This document shows positions 47,405 to 55,962 of a stretch of 64,000 bases of DNA, piece after piece. How positions within the stretch are numbered: the stretch's first letter is position 1; every line of letters starts with the position of its first letter. A program made the translations under genes and the position numbers. The DNA lies in assembly GCA_020632995.1 (NCBI GenBank), contig JACKEN010000004.1:544587-608586 (forward strand), read 5' to 3'. Below the pieces are notes generated by a model. The model saw nothing but the letters and a program-made list of their open reading frames with translations, was not told the origin of the DNA and did not search any database. Source of the DNA: Deltaproteobacteria bacterium. Its GTDB lineage: Bacteria; Myxococcota; Kuafuiibacteriia; Kuafuiibacteriales; Kuafuiibacteriaceae.

Positions 47405-48396
47405 CAGAGGCTCGCTACATCATGCAACCTGGATTGGCCACGTTGCTCGGGTTCGTCGCCGGGTGCTCCGCGCCCGGCGGGCCTTTCGTGGCGGGCCCGG
47501 CGCTGCCCAGTGACGAGCCAGCCCGCGCCCTGGTGGCCACGGACGACGGCCTGGCCATCGCCTTCCACCTCTCGAGCCGGGTCGCGCTGTGGCGCCGGGA
47601 CGGCTCACGCGCGGAGGTGGAGGTCGGCTTGGGCCCGCGCCGGATCGCGCGGGTCGACCGAGGATCCACGGAGCTGGTTACCGCCAACGCGAGCGGGGCG
47701 TCACTCTCGACGCTTCGGGGGATGGTGGTGGCGACCACCACCGCGCTGGATGCGCCGCCCATCGCGCTGGCCGCCGGTGACCTCGATGGAGACGACGACG
47801 ACGAGCTCGCCATCCTCACCGGCATCGTGGCCAGCGCCATCGAGGTGCAGATTCACGGGCTCGGGCCGCCCCTGCGGCGTGCGCTCCCAGGCGCGAGCGC
47901 AGTGGCCATCGGCGATGTGGATGGCGACGGACGGTCGGACATCGTCGCGGTCCTGGAGTCGGAGGCGACCGCGGTGGTGCTCTCAAACGCATCGGGCTTC
48001 GAGGCAGAGACGCGCGTCGCGGTCTGCCCCACCCCGTCCGCGGTCGCGGTCCGGCGCGGGGTCATCGCGGTGGCCTGTCGGAGCGGTGGCGTGGACCTGG
48101 TGGAGGGCAGCTCGGTGCGCCACCTCGAGGGGGGTCGGGCGAGCTACGACGTGCTCCTCGACGACCTCGACGGGGACGGGGCCCTCGACGTCGCCGCGGT
48201 GGACCGCCTGGGCGACGCGGTCTTCGTGTGGCTCGACGTGACGCAGGACCAGGCGCCGTGGGTGTACCCGGTGGGGCGCGGCCCGGTCGCGCTCGAGCGC
48301 TTCGACTTCGACGGCGACGGGGCCCGGGACCTCGTGGTGCTCGCGTACGAATCCCGAACCGTCGATGTCCTTCTCGACACAGGAGCGAAGCGATGA
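47401..48396 (+). CDS. FG-GAP/VCBS-repeat lipoprotein inside the eCIS operon
   Basis: GTG 47401 was chosen (4 bp overlap with the previous gene); ATG 47422 in the same frame is possible. The N-terminus ends LATLLGFVAGC, a lipobox (V-A-G-C). The mature part has beta-propeller blades with calcium-type DxDGDG loops: LDGDDDDELAILTG, IGDVDGDGRSDIVAVL, LDDLDGDGALDVAAVDRL and FDFDGDGARDLVVLAYES, as in FG-GAP/VCBS proteins (integrin-alpha-like). It may anchor or display the particle at the cell envelope or bind other surfaces. A lipoprotein is unusual in this position of an eCIS operon. It ends at TGA 48394-48396. Confidence 0.75.
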   Translation: MTEARYIMQPGLATLLGFVAGCSAPGGPFVAGPALPSDEPARALVATDDGLAIAFHLSSRVALWRRDGSRAEVEVGLGPRRIARVDRGSTELVTANASGASLSTLRGMVVATTTALDAPPIALAAGDLDGDDDDELAILTGIVASAIEVQIHGLGPPLRRALPGASAVAIGDVDGDGRSDIVAVLESEATAVVLSNASGFEAETRVAVCPTPSAVAVRRGVIAVACRSGGVDLVEGSSVRHLEGGRASYDVLLDDLDGDGALDVAAVDRLGDAVFVWLDVTQDQAPWVYPVGRGPVALERFDFDGDGARDLVVLAYESRTVDVLLDTGAKR

Positions 48397-48983
48397 GACG
48401 CAATGCAATACTTCTTGCCCTCTTGGCGTCCGCCAGCATCCGCTGCGCCGAGGGCGACTCGCTGATGGACGCGGGGCCGCCGGACACGGGCATCGCGGAC
48501 GCGGGGGCACTGGACTCGGGGGTCGAGACCCAAATACCGACGCCACCGATGACCATCGCGGCGGAGTGGCCCGACACCGAGCCCAACGACACCCCCGAGC
48601 AGGCGGTGCCCGTCGGGGTCATCGAAGAGGCGGTCTGGATGGGGTTCAGTATGCCCCTGAACGCCATCAACGACGACGACGACGTGGACTTCTACGTGTT
48701 CCGGACGCCGGATGCGGAGGGCCTGATGCGGCTGACCGAGGTCAGCTTCATCGTCTGTTGGCAGGGCGGGCTCGACCTCGTCGACCTCGCGCTCTACCGC
48801 GTGGAGGAGGGTCGCATCGCCGAGACGGTGCGTGAGGCCGCCACGCAGAGCCCCAACTGCGAGGACCTGATGGCGGGTATGCAACCCTCGGAGCTCCTGA
48901 GCCCCGAGTCCATCTACCTGCTCGAAGTGCGGGCCGCGCCGGGCTTGATGCTCGGCGGGAGCCCGGGCCTGTACGAGGCCTGA
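48393..48983 (+). CDS. Acidic lipoprotein inside the eCIS operon
   Basis: The ATG overlaps the previous stop. The signal MRRNAILLALLASASIRCAE ends in a likely lipobox (S-I-R-C), then a Gly/Ala/Asp linker (DAGPPDTGIADAGALDSG) typical of myxobacterial lipoproteins. The rest is a beta-rich domain with WPDTEPNDTPEQAVPVG and DDDDVDFYVFRTPDAEG, which resembles bacterial pre-peptidase C-terminal (PPC) domains that begin with EPND. At 196 residues it could be a small partner of the FG-GAP lipoprotein encoded upstream. It contains paired cysteines (SFIVCWQ and SPNCEDL). Confidence 0.68.
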   Translation: MRRNAILLALLASASIRCAEGDSLMDAGPPDTGIADAGALDSGVETQIPTPPMTIAAEWPDTEPNDTPEQAVPVGVIEEAVWMGFSMPLNAINDDDDVDFYVFRTPDAEGLMRLTEVSFIVCWQGGLDLVDLALYRVEEGRIAETVREAATQSPNCEDLMAGMQPSELLSPESIYLLEVRAAPGLMLGGSPGLYEA

Positions 48984-49075
48984 TGAGGGCGAGTCGTCCC
49001 GGGTGGACGACACGAAGCGACGAGCAACGCCACACCGCGCGTGCTGGGACGCGTGCGAGAACGGGAGGTCGGGCC

Positions 49076-49897
49076 ATGCCCTTGAGTCTGAAACGCGTGC
49101 AGCCCGGTGACATCATCCACTACCAGGACTGGAACAACATGGCCGGCGCCATCGAGGATCTCGAGCTCGAGATCCAGGCGCTGCGGCAGCTCATCTCGTC
49201 GACGGGGGGCCCACCACCGGTCGGCACGCTGACCATGGGGCCGCCCACCGCGACGGCCGCGCCGATCGCGTCACCCCACGCCGACTTCATCTTCCAGGTG
49301 GATGTCCAGGCGCTCTCGGTCGACGGGACGTTCATCGTCACGCCTTCGGTCACCCCGGCCGCGTTCACCGCGCGAGCCCTGACCCCGGGCGGGCAGCCGC
49401 TCCCGATTCTTCAGCTATCTGCGACCGCTGGCGCGGCGTACACGCAGGAGGTCCGGGTGCGGGTCGAGATCCCCGCCGGCAGCAACGGGACCGCGGGGAC
49501 GGTGGCGCTCCAGCTCACCTCGGTGCGCAATCCCCAGCTGCTGGTCACGTCCCAGCTCCCCTTCACGGTGGGGCAGGCCGGCCAGGTCAACGCGTTCCCC
49601 ATCACGACGGCGCCGATCTCGCTGCCGGCGGGGCAATCCAGGCGGATCACCCTGACCTTGGGCAGCAGCGGCGTGCTCGTACCGGCCGGCACCTACCGGG
49701 TCGACTTCGCGACCAGCGGTGTTTGGGCGCTCGACCGAGCGCAAGCTACCCTGCCGGTCGCCTCCCCGGGCGTCGTGTCGACGCGGGTGCAGCTCACGGC
49801 GGGGGCGGGGGCCGACACGCTGAGCGTGGTCGTCCGAGACCTGGAGGCGGCGCCGGTGGCGATCGTGGCGAGGGCGGACTTCCCGCTCGGCAACTGA
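49076..49897 (+). CDS. eCIS-associated beta-rich protein (putative fibre or decoration protein)
   Basis: ATG 49076 with GGGAGG upstream gives the start MPLSLKRVQPGDIIHYQDWN followed by NMAGAIEDLELEIQALRQLI, a helical trimerisation-like segment. The remaining about 220 residues are repeated beta strands rich in Val, Thr and Ala (VTPAAFTARALTPGGQPLPI, VRVEIPAGSNGTAGTVALQL), similar to Ig-like or fibre shafts. The VQPGDII...DWN motif is typical of short tail-fibre or baseplate-attached proteins in eCIS clusters. No signal peptide is seen, so it is cytosolic before release. The frame is open further upstream from 48983 but that part is not convincing. Confidence 0.62.
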   Translation: MPLSLKRVQPGDIIHYQDWNNMAGAIEDLELEIQALRQLISSTGGPPPVGTLTMGPPTATAAPIASPHADFIFQVDVQALSVDGTFIVTPSVTPAAFTARALTPGGQPLPILQLSATAGAAYTQEVRVRVEIPAGSNGTAGTVALQLTSVRNPQLLVTSQLPFTVGQAGQVNAFPITTAPISLPAGQSRRITLTLGSSGVLVPAGTYRVDFATSGVWALDRAQATLPVASPGVVSTRVQLTAGAGADTLSVVVRDLEAAPVAIVARADFPLGN

Positions 49898-49934
49898 GGG
49901 CCGTCGCGCGGCGCGACGGAGAAGAGGAGATGGC

Positions 49935-51983
49935 ATGATGTCGACCAACCGAAAGCGGCCCATGGCGCTCATCGCTGCATGCGGCACGCTGGTGATCTCG
50001 CCTACCGTATTCGCCCAGGACAGCTGGTGCTTCCACGGCCCATCGTACGTCCCGTCGCCGACCGCGCCCAACGTGACCGACGCGAACGTCTTCGACGGCG
50101 ACCTGGGCTGGAACGCTGCGTTCGCCTACCACGCCGGCGAGACGACCGCGGCCCTCAGCGCCGAGGCGTTCATGTACTCGCTGCGTTACCTCGGCAAGCT
50201 GTACTTCGGGTTCAAGGTGGTCAACGACCCTGCCATCAATCCGGAGTCCGACGCGGTCGCGGTGGGCGTGCGGCTCAACGGCGGCACGTACCGGCAGGTC
50301 GTGGTTCTGCCGTTCGCGGTGGCGAGCGACTGCACCGCGGCGGCCCCCATGGTGACGTTCCCGGGAGGCGGCGGTGAGGTCGGCGTCTACGTCTCGAAGG
50401 CGGGGACGGTGTCGGCCGGCACCATCACCTACGGGACGCCCAACGACGCCGAGGCGATCAACCCAGCATGGATCTCTGGCAGCCGCCACTGCACGGTCTC
50501 CGGAGGCCGATACGAGTGGCGGGTGGAGCTCGCCATCGACCTCGCCGCAGCCGGTTGGACGATGGAGCCCAACGGGAGCACCAGCAAGTTCTTCGCGAGC
50601 GTCTTTCGCGGCTACAGCGACACCAGCGCCGTCGCCTTCTCATGGCCGGCCGGAGCGCCGGTAGGCAGCGAGGCCCCCGCGGATGGTTACTGGGTGGACC
50701 TGCAGGAGCCGCAGTGGGGACCCGCCAAGATGGAGAGCAGCGAGTGCCGTGGGGTGTACCTCGACCAGGCATCCATCCGCACCAACAACGGCGCGGCCGT
50801 GCTCCGCGGCGCGAACAACCGCTTCCTCGTCGACGTGAAGAACTCCGGGACGGTCCCCGCCGACGTCACCGTGACCTTCAAGAACCAGCAGTTCGGGCTC
50901 AGCACCGCGCCGGACGCGAACCTCGGCGTGGCGGGTCCCGCGACGGTGTCCGCGGGTACCGCAGCCTCACCGGGCTCCACCACCCTCCAGACCCCGGCGC
51001 CGGGCCACTTCGTTCCGGACACCGGGGACTTCGGCACCTGTGTCCTCGCGGAGATGAGCACGACGGATCCCAACGTCGTGTTCGTGCAGCGCGCCTTGCG
51101 CAAGAACCTCGGCTTCATGTCGAACCCCTCGGTGGGGCGCCAGATCATCCGCATCGATGGGCGGCACTTCGCACCCGGGCCGGTGCCTGGGATCCAGCAG
51201 ATCTACCTCGAGACCGAGCCCCAGCAGAGTCGCTACACCATGTCGATCGGCGACGTGCACGACCTGGTGATCGGCCGCCTCGCGGTGCAAGACTTCATCT
51301 TCGTACGGGGCTATCGGGCCACCGGGCGTCGGGTGAAGCTGGGCGGGCCACGACTCATCGAGCTGCGAGAGCCGGCCGGCTACTTCAGCCTCTACATCAA
51401 GCACCTGCTAACGCAGGCCGATGACCCGATCGTCATCGGCGAGCTGGGGCCCCTCGTCCAGCCCCACGTGAAGGGCTTCACCGGCATCCCGACGGTCCCC
51501 GAGCTCTATCGCACCGCGCCTGAGCGGCAGGACCGGGAGGGGGTCAAGCGAGCGGCGGAAGAGCTCTCGCCCAAGCTTCAGGGGCCAAACGACATCGTGG
51601 GCATGCACCCCGACTACCTCAATGCGCTCCCGGAGGGCCAGAAGGCGAAGCTGCTCCGCCCGTTCCTGGAGGCCGCCCGGGCACTCGAAGCCGGGCCGGT
51701 CCGTCCTCCGTCCGACGCCTGGAAGGCGACGCTCAAGGCCAAGGATGGGCAGGTGGACTTCCTGCAGCAGCCGGGGTTCAGCGACAAGCCCCTCGAGGTA
51801 CCCGCCGACGGAACCCTGGAGCTGGAGGTCACCGGGAGCTATGTGGTCGGCGGCAAGCCGCCTTGCGGGTGCTGCTGCCGCAAGGGCGCGGACGCCTCTC
51901 CGGCCAGCGGGGGCCAGGGCTTCTGGGCGCCCGTGGTGCTCGGGGTGCTCCTCCTGTTGCGCTTCGCCGGGCGCCGACGCTGA
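49935..51983 (+). CDS. Secreted surface protein with MYXO-CTERM-like sorting tail
   Basis: The 682-residue protein starts with a signal peptide (KRPMALIAACGTLVISPTVF, cleavage near AQD). It has a CBM9-like region around residues 30-250 (ITYGTPNDAEAINPAWISGS and YEWRVELAIDLAAAGWTM resemble carbohydrate-binding CBM9 folds) followed by beta-rich domains. It ends in a Cys-rich segment CGCCCRKGADASPASGGQGF followed by a hydrophobic helix (WAPVVLGVLLLL) and RFAGRRR. This layout (Cys-rich motif, helix, basic end) matches the MYXO-CTERM tail used to anchor proteins on the myxobacterial surface. Its place inside an eCIS operon suggests tethering or surface display of particles. Confidence 0.78.
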   Translation: MMSTNRKRPMALIAACGTLVISPTVFAQDSWCFHGPSYVPSPTAPNVTDANVFDGDLGWNAAFAYHAGETTAALSAEAFMYSLRYLGKLYFGFKVVNDPAINPESDAVAVGVRLNGGTYRQVVVLPFAVASDCTAAAPMVTFPGGGGEVGVYVSKAGTVSAGTITYGTPNDAEAINPAWISGSRHCTVSGGRYEWRVELAIDLAAAGWTMEPNGSTSKFFASVFRGYSDTSAVAFSWPAGAPVGSEAPADGYWVDLQEPQWGPAKMESSECRGVYLDQASIRTNNGAAVLRGANNRFLVDVKNSGTVPADVTVTFKNQQFGLSTAPDANLGVAGPATVSAGTAASPGSTTLQTPAPGHFVPDTGDFGTCVLAEMSTTDPNVVFVQRALRKNLGFMSNPSVGRQIIRIDGRHFAPGPVPGIQQIYLETEPQQSRYTMSIGDVHDLVIGRLAVQDFIFVRGYRATGRRVKLGGPRLIELREPAGYFSLYIKHLLTQADDPIVIGELGPLVQPHVKGFTGIPTVPELYRTAPERQDREGVKRAAEELSPKLQGPNDIVGMHPDYLNALPEGQKAKLLRPFLEAARALEAGPVRPPSDAWKATLKAKDGQVDFLQQPGFSDKPLEVPADGTLELEVTGSYVVGGKPPCGCCCRKGADASPASGGQGFWAPVVLGVLLLLRFAGRRR

Positions 51984-52001
51984 GGCACGAAGGAGGCGCG
52001 G

Positions 52002-53885
52002 TTGTCGGTCGGCACCAGCGGTCGTGGGTCCGAGGTCCGGCGCGTGCGGGTGCGCTCGACGAGGCGCCTGCCCGCGCGCGGGCCCGTGTCCATGCTGCTC
52101 TCGAGCGCGGAGCTTCACCCTGCGAGCCTGCCGCCCTCCGCCATCGTGGTGGCGCGGCGGCTCCGGGTGAAGGCCCCGCGCGGGTTCGGGCTGGACAGGC
52201 TCCGCCCGCCTCCGACGCAATGGACGGCGGCCCTGGAGCGCGACTTCGCGCGGCTATGCAGCGTGGCGAAGCGGCCGGTGGACGGGCGCCTGCCTGCAGA
52301 CGCCGAGGTCGTGGTGTTCCAGGACGAAGCCGAGCTCCTGACTTGCTGGGCCCGTGCCCTCCTCGAGCGCACCTCGGATCGCTGGTACTGGGTCACCCTC
52401 TTCGGGCCGCCCCCCGGATCGCTCGACGCCTGGGCGAGCGCAGCCGTCGCGCGCCCCACTGCCATCGCGCCCGCCCTCGCGGAGCTCGCGACCGCCGGCC
52501 TGGCGCCAGCGCTGGTCGAGGGGCTGTCCACCGCAGCAGTGCTGCGCACCATCCACGCGATGGCGACGGTGAGCGGGCGCCCGAGGTGGATCGCCATCGC
52601 ACAGGCGTTGACCCACGTGCCAGTGGCCTCCACCCCACCTGCACGGTCGGACGCTCCTGCAGGTTCGGTTGACAGTGCACCTTGGCCTCTCCTGTGGGTC
52701 GCGCCCGCGTCCATGTCGGCCGAGCGTGTGTTGCTCGTGGGCCTCGCGGTGACCCTGGTGCATCCGAGCGCGTTCAAGGACATCGGGCAGGCCGAGGCGG
52801 TGCTGGAGCGCTGGGCGGTAGGCCTCGTCAGCCGTCTCGATGGGCCAGGAGCGGACGCGACAAGAGGCCTCGAGCTCGCATCGGGTCCGGTGGGCACGGC
52901 CGTGGCGCCTGGGGCGAGCGTGGGACGACGCCCGGACGAGCGTCCGGACATCGCCTCAGCAATGCACTCGCCCCCCGGCTCGCCGACGACCGCGTGCGAC
53001 CCGAACACGCGACCCGCGTGGCCGCAGCCCTCGACCGCGGACCAGCGCGACGCGGAGCGGCCTCAGGCCGATCGGACACCGGCAAGAACGGCGGCCGGGT
53101 CGAGCCACCGGCTGCCATCTCACGACGTGGCCGATGCTCCGGCCCGCGATGGAACGCGGGGCCTGATGACGCGCTCGGCGTCCACCGCCAACGCGGAGCT
53201 CGTCGTCGCCGCGGCGCCGACAGGGCCGGCGTCTACAAGCGCGGCGCCTACCGAGCCCCGGCGACCGACACCGGACGAACACCCCGGCGCAGCGCCGTCT
53301 ACCCCGCCCGTCGTGTTCGACGACGCAGGCACCGCGACCCGGCTGGGCGGTGTGTTCTACCTCCTCAACGCGCTGACGGCCATCTCGGTCGAGGAGGCGC
53401 CGGTCACGCCGTGGGCGACGCTCGAGTTGCACGCCCTCGGCCTGCTGTGCGGTCTCGGCGAGACGTGGCGCCTGGATCCGGTATGGGCGGTGCTGGCCGC
53501 GCTCGACGGGCGGGAACCTCACGCGCCGATCGAGCGCCGCGGTCCCGCGAGCCGACCTGGTGTCCTTCGGGTCGAGGACGCGCCCTGGCTTCAAGCCCCA
53601 GTGGAGCCGCTGCGTGGCTATGGGCTCTCGAACCTGGAGCCGGCGCTCCTCACCTGGCTGAGCTGGTCGGTCCTACGGCTGCATGACCGCTTGCAGACGG
53701 CCACCGGGCTCGAGGGGCCAGCCGAGCTGTTGGTGCGTCCCTGTCAGGTGTTCGTGACGCGGACCCACGTCGACATCGTCGACCGGATCGATCGGGCGTC
53801 CCTCGTGGCGCGCCGAGCTGGTCTGGATCGCGACCCGGGCTGGCGGCCGGAGTTCCAGAGGGTCGTGCAGTTCTTCTTCGTGTGA
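52002..53885 (+). CDS. eCIS-associated protein in Afp14 position (low-complexity middle)
   Basis: The frame starts with TTG 52002 behind a strong AAGGAGG. The N-terminal about 290 residues are Ala/Leu/Arg-rich helical. Residues 300-440 are a disordered Pro/Ala/Thr/Arg-rich linker. The C-terminal part has ATRLGGVFYLLNALTAISVE and LELHALGLLCGLG, a motif seen in eCIS proteins encoded next to the ATPase. Afp14, the tape-measure/length protein, is normally encoded here, but the typical tape-measure sequence is not recognisable. It may be a divergent functional equivalent. The gene ends 7 bp before the ATPase start. Confidence 0.55.
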   Translation: MSVGTSGRGSEVRRVRVRSTRRLPARGPVSMLLSSAELHPASLPPSAIVVARRLRVKAPRGFGLDRLRPPPTQWTAALERDFARLCSVAKRPVDGRLPADAEVVVFQDEAELLTCWARALLERTSDRWYWVTLFGPPPGSLDAWASAAVARPTAIAPALAELATAGLAPALVEGLSTAAVLRTIHAMATVSGRPRWIAIAQALTHVPVASTPPARSDAPAGSVDSAPWPLLWVAPASMSAERVLLVGLAVTLVHPSAFKDIGQAEAVLERWAVGLVSRLDGPGADATRGLELASGPVGTAVAPGASVGRRPDERPDIASAMHSPPGSPTTACDPNTRPAWPQPSTADQRDAERPQADRTPARTAAGSSHRLPSHDVADAPARDGTRGLMTRSASTANAELVVAAAPTGPASTSAAPTEPRRPTPDEHPGAAPSTPPVVFDDAGTATRLGGVFYLLNALTAISVEEAPVTPWATLELHALGLLCGLGETWRLDPVWAVLAALDGREPHAPIERRGPASRPGVLRVEDAPWLQAPVEPLRGYGLSNLEPALLTWLSWSVLRLHDRLQTATGLEGPAELLVRPCQVFVTRTHVDIVDRIDRASLVARRAGLDRDPGWRPEFQRVVQFFFV

Positions 53886-53892
53886 GGTGACC

Positions 53893-55956
53893 ATGGATGC
53901 GAGCGAGACGTTCGAGCGACTCACCTCCGACCAACCCGGTCACTTCCGGTTGCACGTGTTCGCGGCGGTTCTTCGGCTCCTCGATCGCCTGAGTCACGGC
54001 GCAGACCCGCTCGTCAACTTCCCTTTCCTCCGGGGCTACGCGGAAGAGATCGCCGACGCCTTCGGGGCGATCGAGCCCAAGACCCTGGAGCGCGACATCG
54101 TCATGTGGGAGGCCACTCGCCCGGCCGGCCTCCCCATGGCCGCGCTCACCACCGAGTGCGGGCTCACCATGGCCCAGCGGCTGATCGTCACCGGCGTCGG
54201 CCTGGTGGAGGAGGACGCCCGCTTCATGCGCCTGTTCGCCGGCCTGGCCGAGGATGGCGGGCGACGGCCGACCGCGGAGGCGGCGCTCCGCCTGTGGAGC
54301 GCCGACAGCGCCGACCCCTGGGCGCAGCTGACCCCGCTCCTGGCGTGGGGCCTCGTGGACGTCGAGGACCGCTCGGTGCCGCGCTCCGCGTGGCGCCTCC
54401 GGGTGCCCGAGGAGGTTTGGGACGTAGTGCGAGGGGGGGCCTTCGCGCACGACGGGACCCGGATGCGCCTCGAGCCACGCGCCGCGCTGCTCCCTGCGGA
54501 CACGCTGGTCCTCGGGCCCGGGCTCGCCGAGCAGCTCGCGACGTTGCCGGAGCTCGTGCGCTCCAAGCGGATCGGCGCCGTCGTGCTCCGCGCTACCCCC
54601 GGCGCGGACGCCGAGCGCATCGCCGGCGCGATCGCCCGGTCCCTGGACCTTGGCCGGCTCGGGCTCGAGGCTTGGCCCTCACCCTCGGATCCCTACTGGC
54701 GACGTGCGGGCGCGGTGGCCACCCTCACCCGCGCGATGCCCATGCTCACCTGTGATCTCGCCCCGGGCGAGACGCGGGCATTGCCACCGCTCGGGCGCTA
54801 CGAGGGGCCGATCATCGTGATCGCCGGGCGGGAGGGCGGCTTCAGCGGGGAGCGGATCGCCCGGGCGCTGGACGTGCGCATCCCTCCGCTCGAGGTGGAG
54901 GACCGGCGTCGAGCGTGGCAAGCCGGCTTGCCCGAAGAGGACAGGGCGCTGGCGGATGAGGCCGCCGAGCGCTTCTGCCTCCCCGCGGGTCACGTGCACC
55001 AGGCCGCGGGCCTGGCCCTGGTGCAGGCGCGCGCCCGCGGGGCGACACCGACGCTCACCGACGTGCGCGAGGCGATGCGCATGCTCAACCGCCAGCGGCT
55101 CGACGGGCTCGCGGACCGGGTCGAGACGCGCGCCACCTGGGACGACCTCGTGGTGGCGGCCGGCACTGCGCAGCGGCTCCACGAGATCGAGCGCCGGTGT
55201 CGTCACCGCGAGCGCCTGCTGGGGCGGCTCGGCCCCGGGTTCCGCGGCAGCGCCAACCGCGGGGTGCGGGCCCTCCTCGCGGGGGCGAGCGGCACCGGGA
55301 AGACGCTCGCCGCCAAGGTCATCGCGGCGGGCCTGGGCATGGATCTGTACCGCGTCGACCTCTCGGCGGTGTTCAACAAGTACGTGGGCGAGACCGAGAA
55401 GAACCTGCATCGGATCCTGGCCACGGCGGAGGACCTCGACGTCATCCTGCTCCTCGACGAAGGCGACACCCTGCTCGGCGCACGGACCTCGGACGCCCGC
55501 TCGGCCAACGATCGCTACGCCAACCTAGAGACGAACTACCTGCTGCAGCGGCTCGAGTCCTACGAGGGCATCCTGTTCGTCACCACCAACCTGCCCGACG
55601 CGGTGGATCACGCGTTCCGGCGGAGGATGGACGTGGTCGTCGACTTCGTGGCCCCGGGGCCGGCGGAGCGCCGGAGGATCCTCGAGGTCCACCTGCCCGA
55701 CGACCACCGCGTGCCCGCGCTCTACTTGAGCGAGGTAGCGGAGCGGCTGCGGCTCACCGGCGGCCAGCTCAGAAATGCAGGTCAACTTGCAACTCTCCTG
55801 GCGCTCGATGACGACGGCGGGCCGGTTCGGCGCGTCCACCTCGAGTCGGCGCTGCGGAGCGAGCAGGAGAAGGCCGGGGCGACCTGGCCGATGGAGGGTC
55901 CGCCCAAAGAGCGCGGCGAAGAGGTCGAGGCCTTCTTCGCGGGCTTGGCGCGGTAG
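53893..55956 (+). CDS. eCIS AAA+ ATPase (Afp15-like)
   Basis: The 687-residue protein (ATG 53893, with GAGGTGA upstream; GTG 53887 possible) has an N-terminal helical domain of about 400 residues and a C-terminal AAA+ module. Walker A is AGASGTGKT with K470; Walker B is VILLLDEGD with D522 and E523. LLDEGDTLLGARTSDARSAN and FVTTNLPDAVDHAFRRRMDV (sensor/arginine-finger region) follow. In Afp/PVC systems this ATPase is needed for particle assembly or cargo loading. The spacer DEGD instead of DEAD is a mild variant. It is coupled to the Afp14-position gene and followed 6 bp later by the cargo gene. Confidence 0.93.
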   Translation: MDASETFERLTSDQPGHFRLHVFAAVLRLLDRLSHGADPLVNFPFLRGYAEEIADAFGAIEPKTLERDIVMWEATRPAGLPMAALTTECGLTMAQRLIVTGVGLVEEDARFMRLFAGLAEDGGRRPTAEAALRLWSADSADPWAQLTPLLAWGLVDVEDRSVPRSAWRLRVPEEVWDVVRGGAFAHDGTRMRLEPRAALLPADTLVLGPGLAEQLATLPELVRSKRIGAVVLRATPGADAERIAGAIARSLDLGRLGLEAWPSPSDPYWRRAGAVATLTRAMPMLTCDLAPGETRALPPLGRYEGPIIVIAGREGGFSGERIARALDVRIPPLEVEDRRRAWQAGLPEEDRALADEAAERFCLPAGHVHQAAGLALVQARARGATPTLTDVREAMRMLNRQRLDGLADRVETRATWDDLVVAAGTAQRLHEIERRCRHRERLLGRLGPGFRGSANRGVRALLAGASGTGKTLAAKVIAAGLGMDLYRVDLSAVFNKYVGETEKNLHRILATAEDLDVILLLDEGDTLLGARTSDARSANDRYANLETNYLLQRLESYEGILFVTTNLPDAVDHAFRRRMDVVVDFVAPGPAERRRILEVHLPDDHRVPALYLSEVAERLRLTGGQLRNAGQLATLLALDDDGGPVRRVHLESALRSEQEKAGATWPMEGPPKERGEEVEAFFAGLAR

Positions 55957-55962
55957 GTCACC

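Noticed and set aside
28847..53885. Contractile-tailed prophage
   Set aside because: No capsid, portal, terminase, integrase or lysis genes are visible, and there are two sheath and two tube genes.
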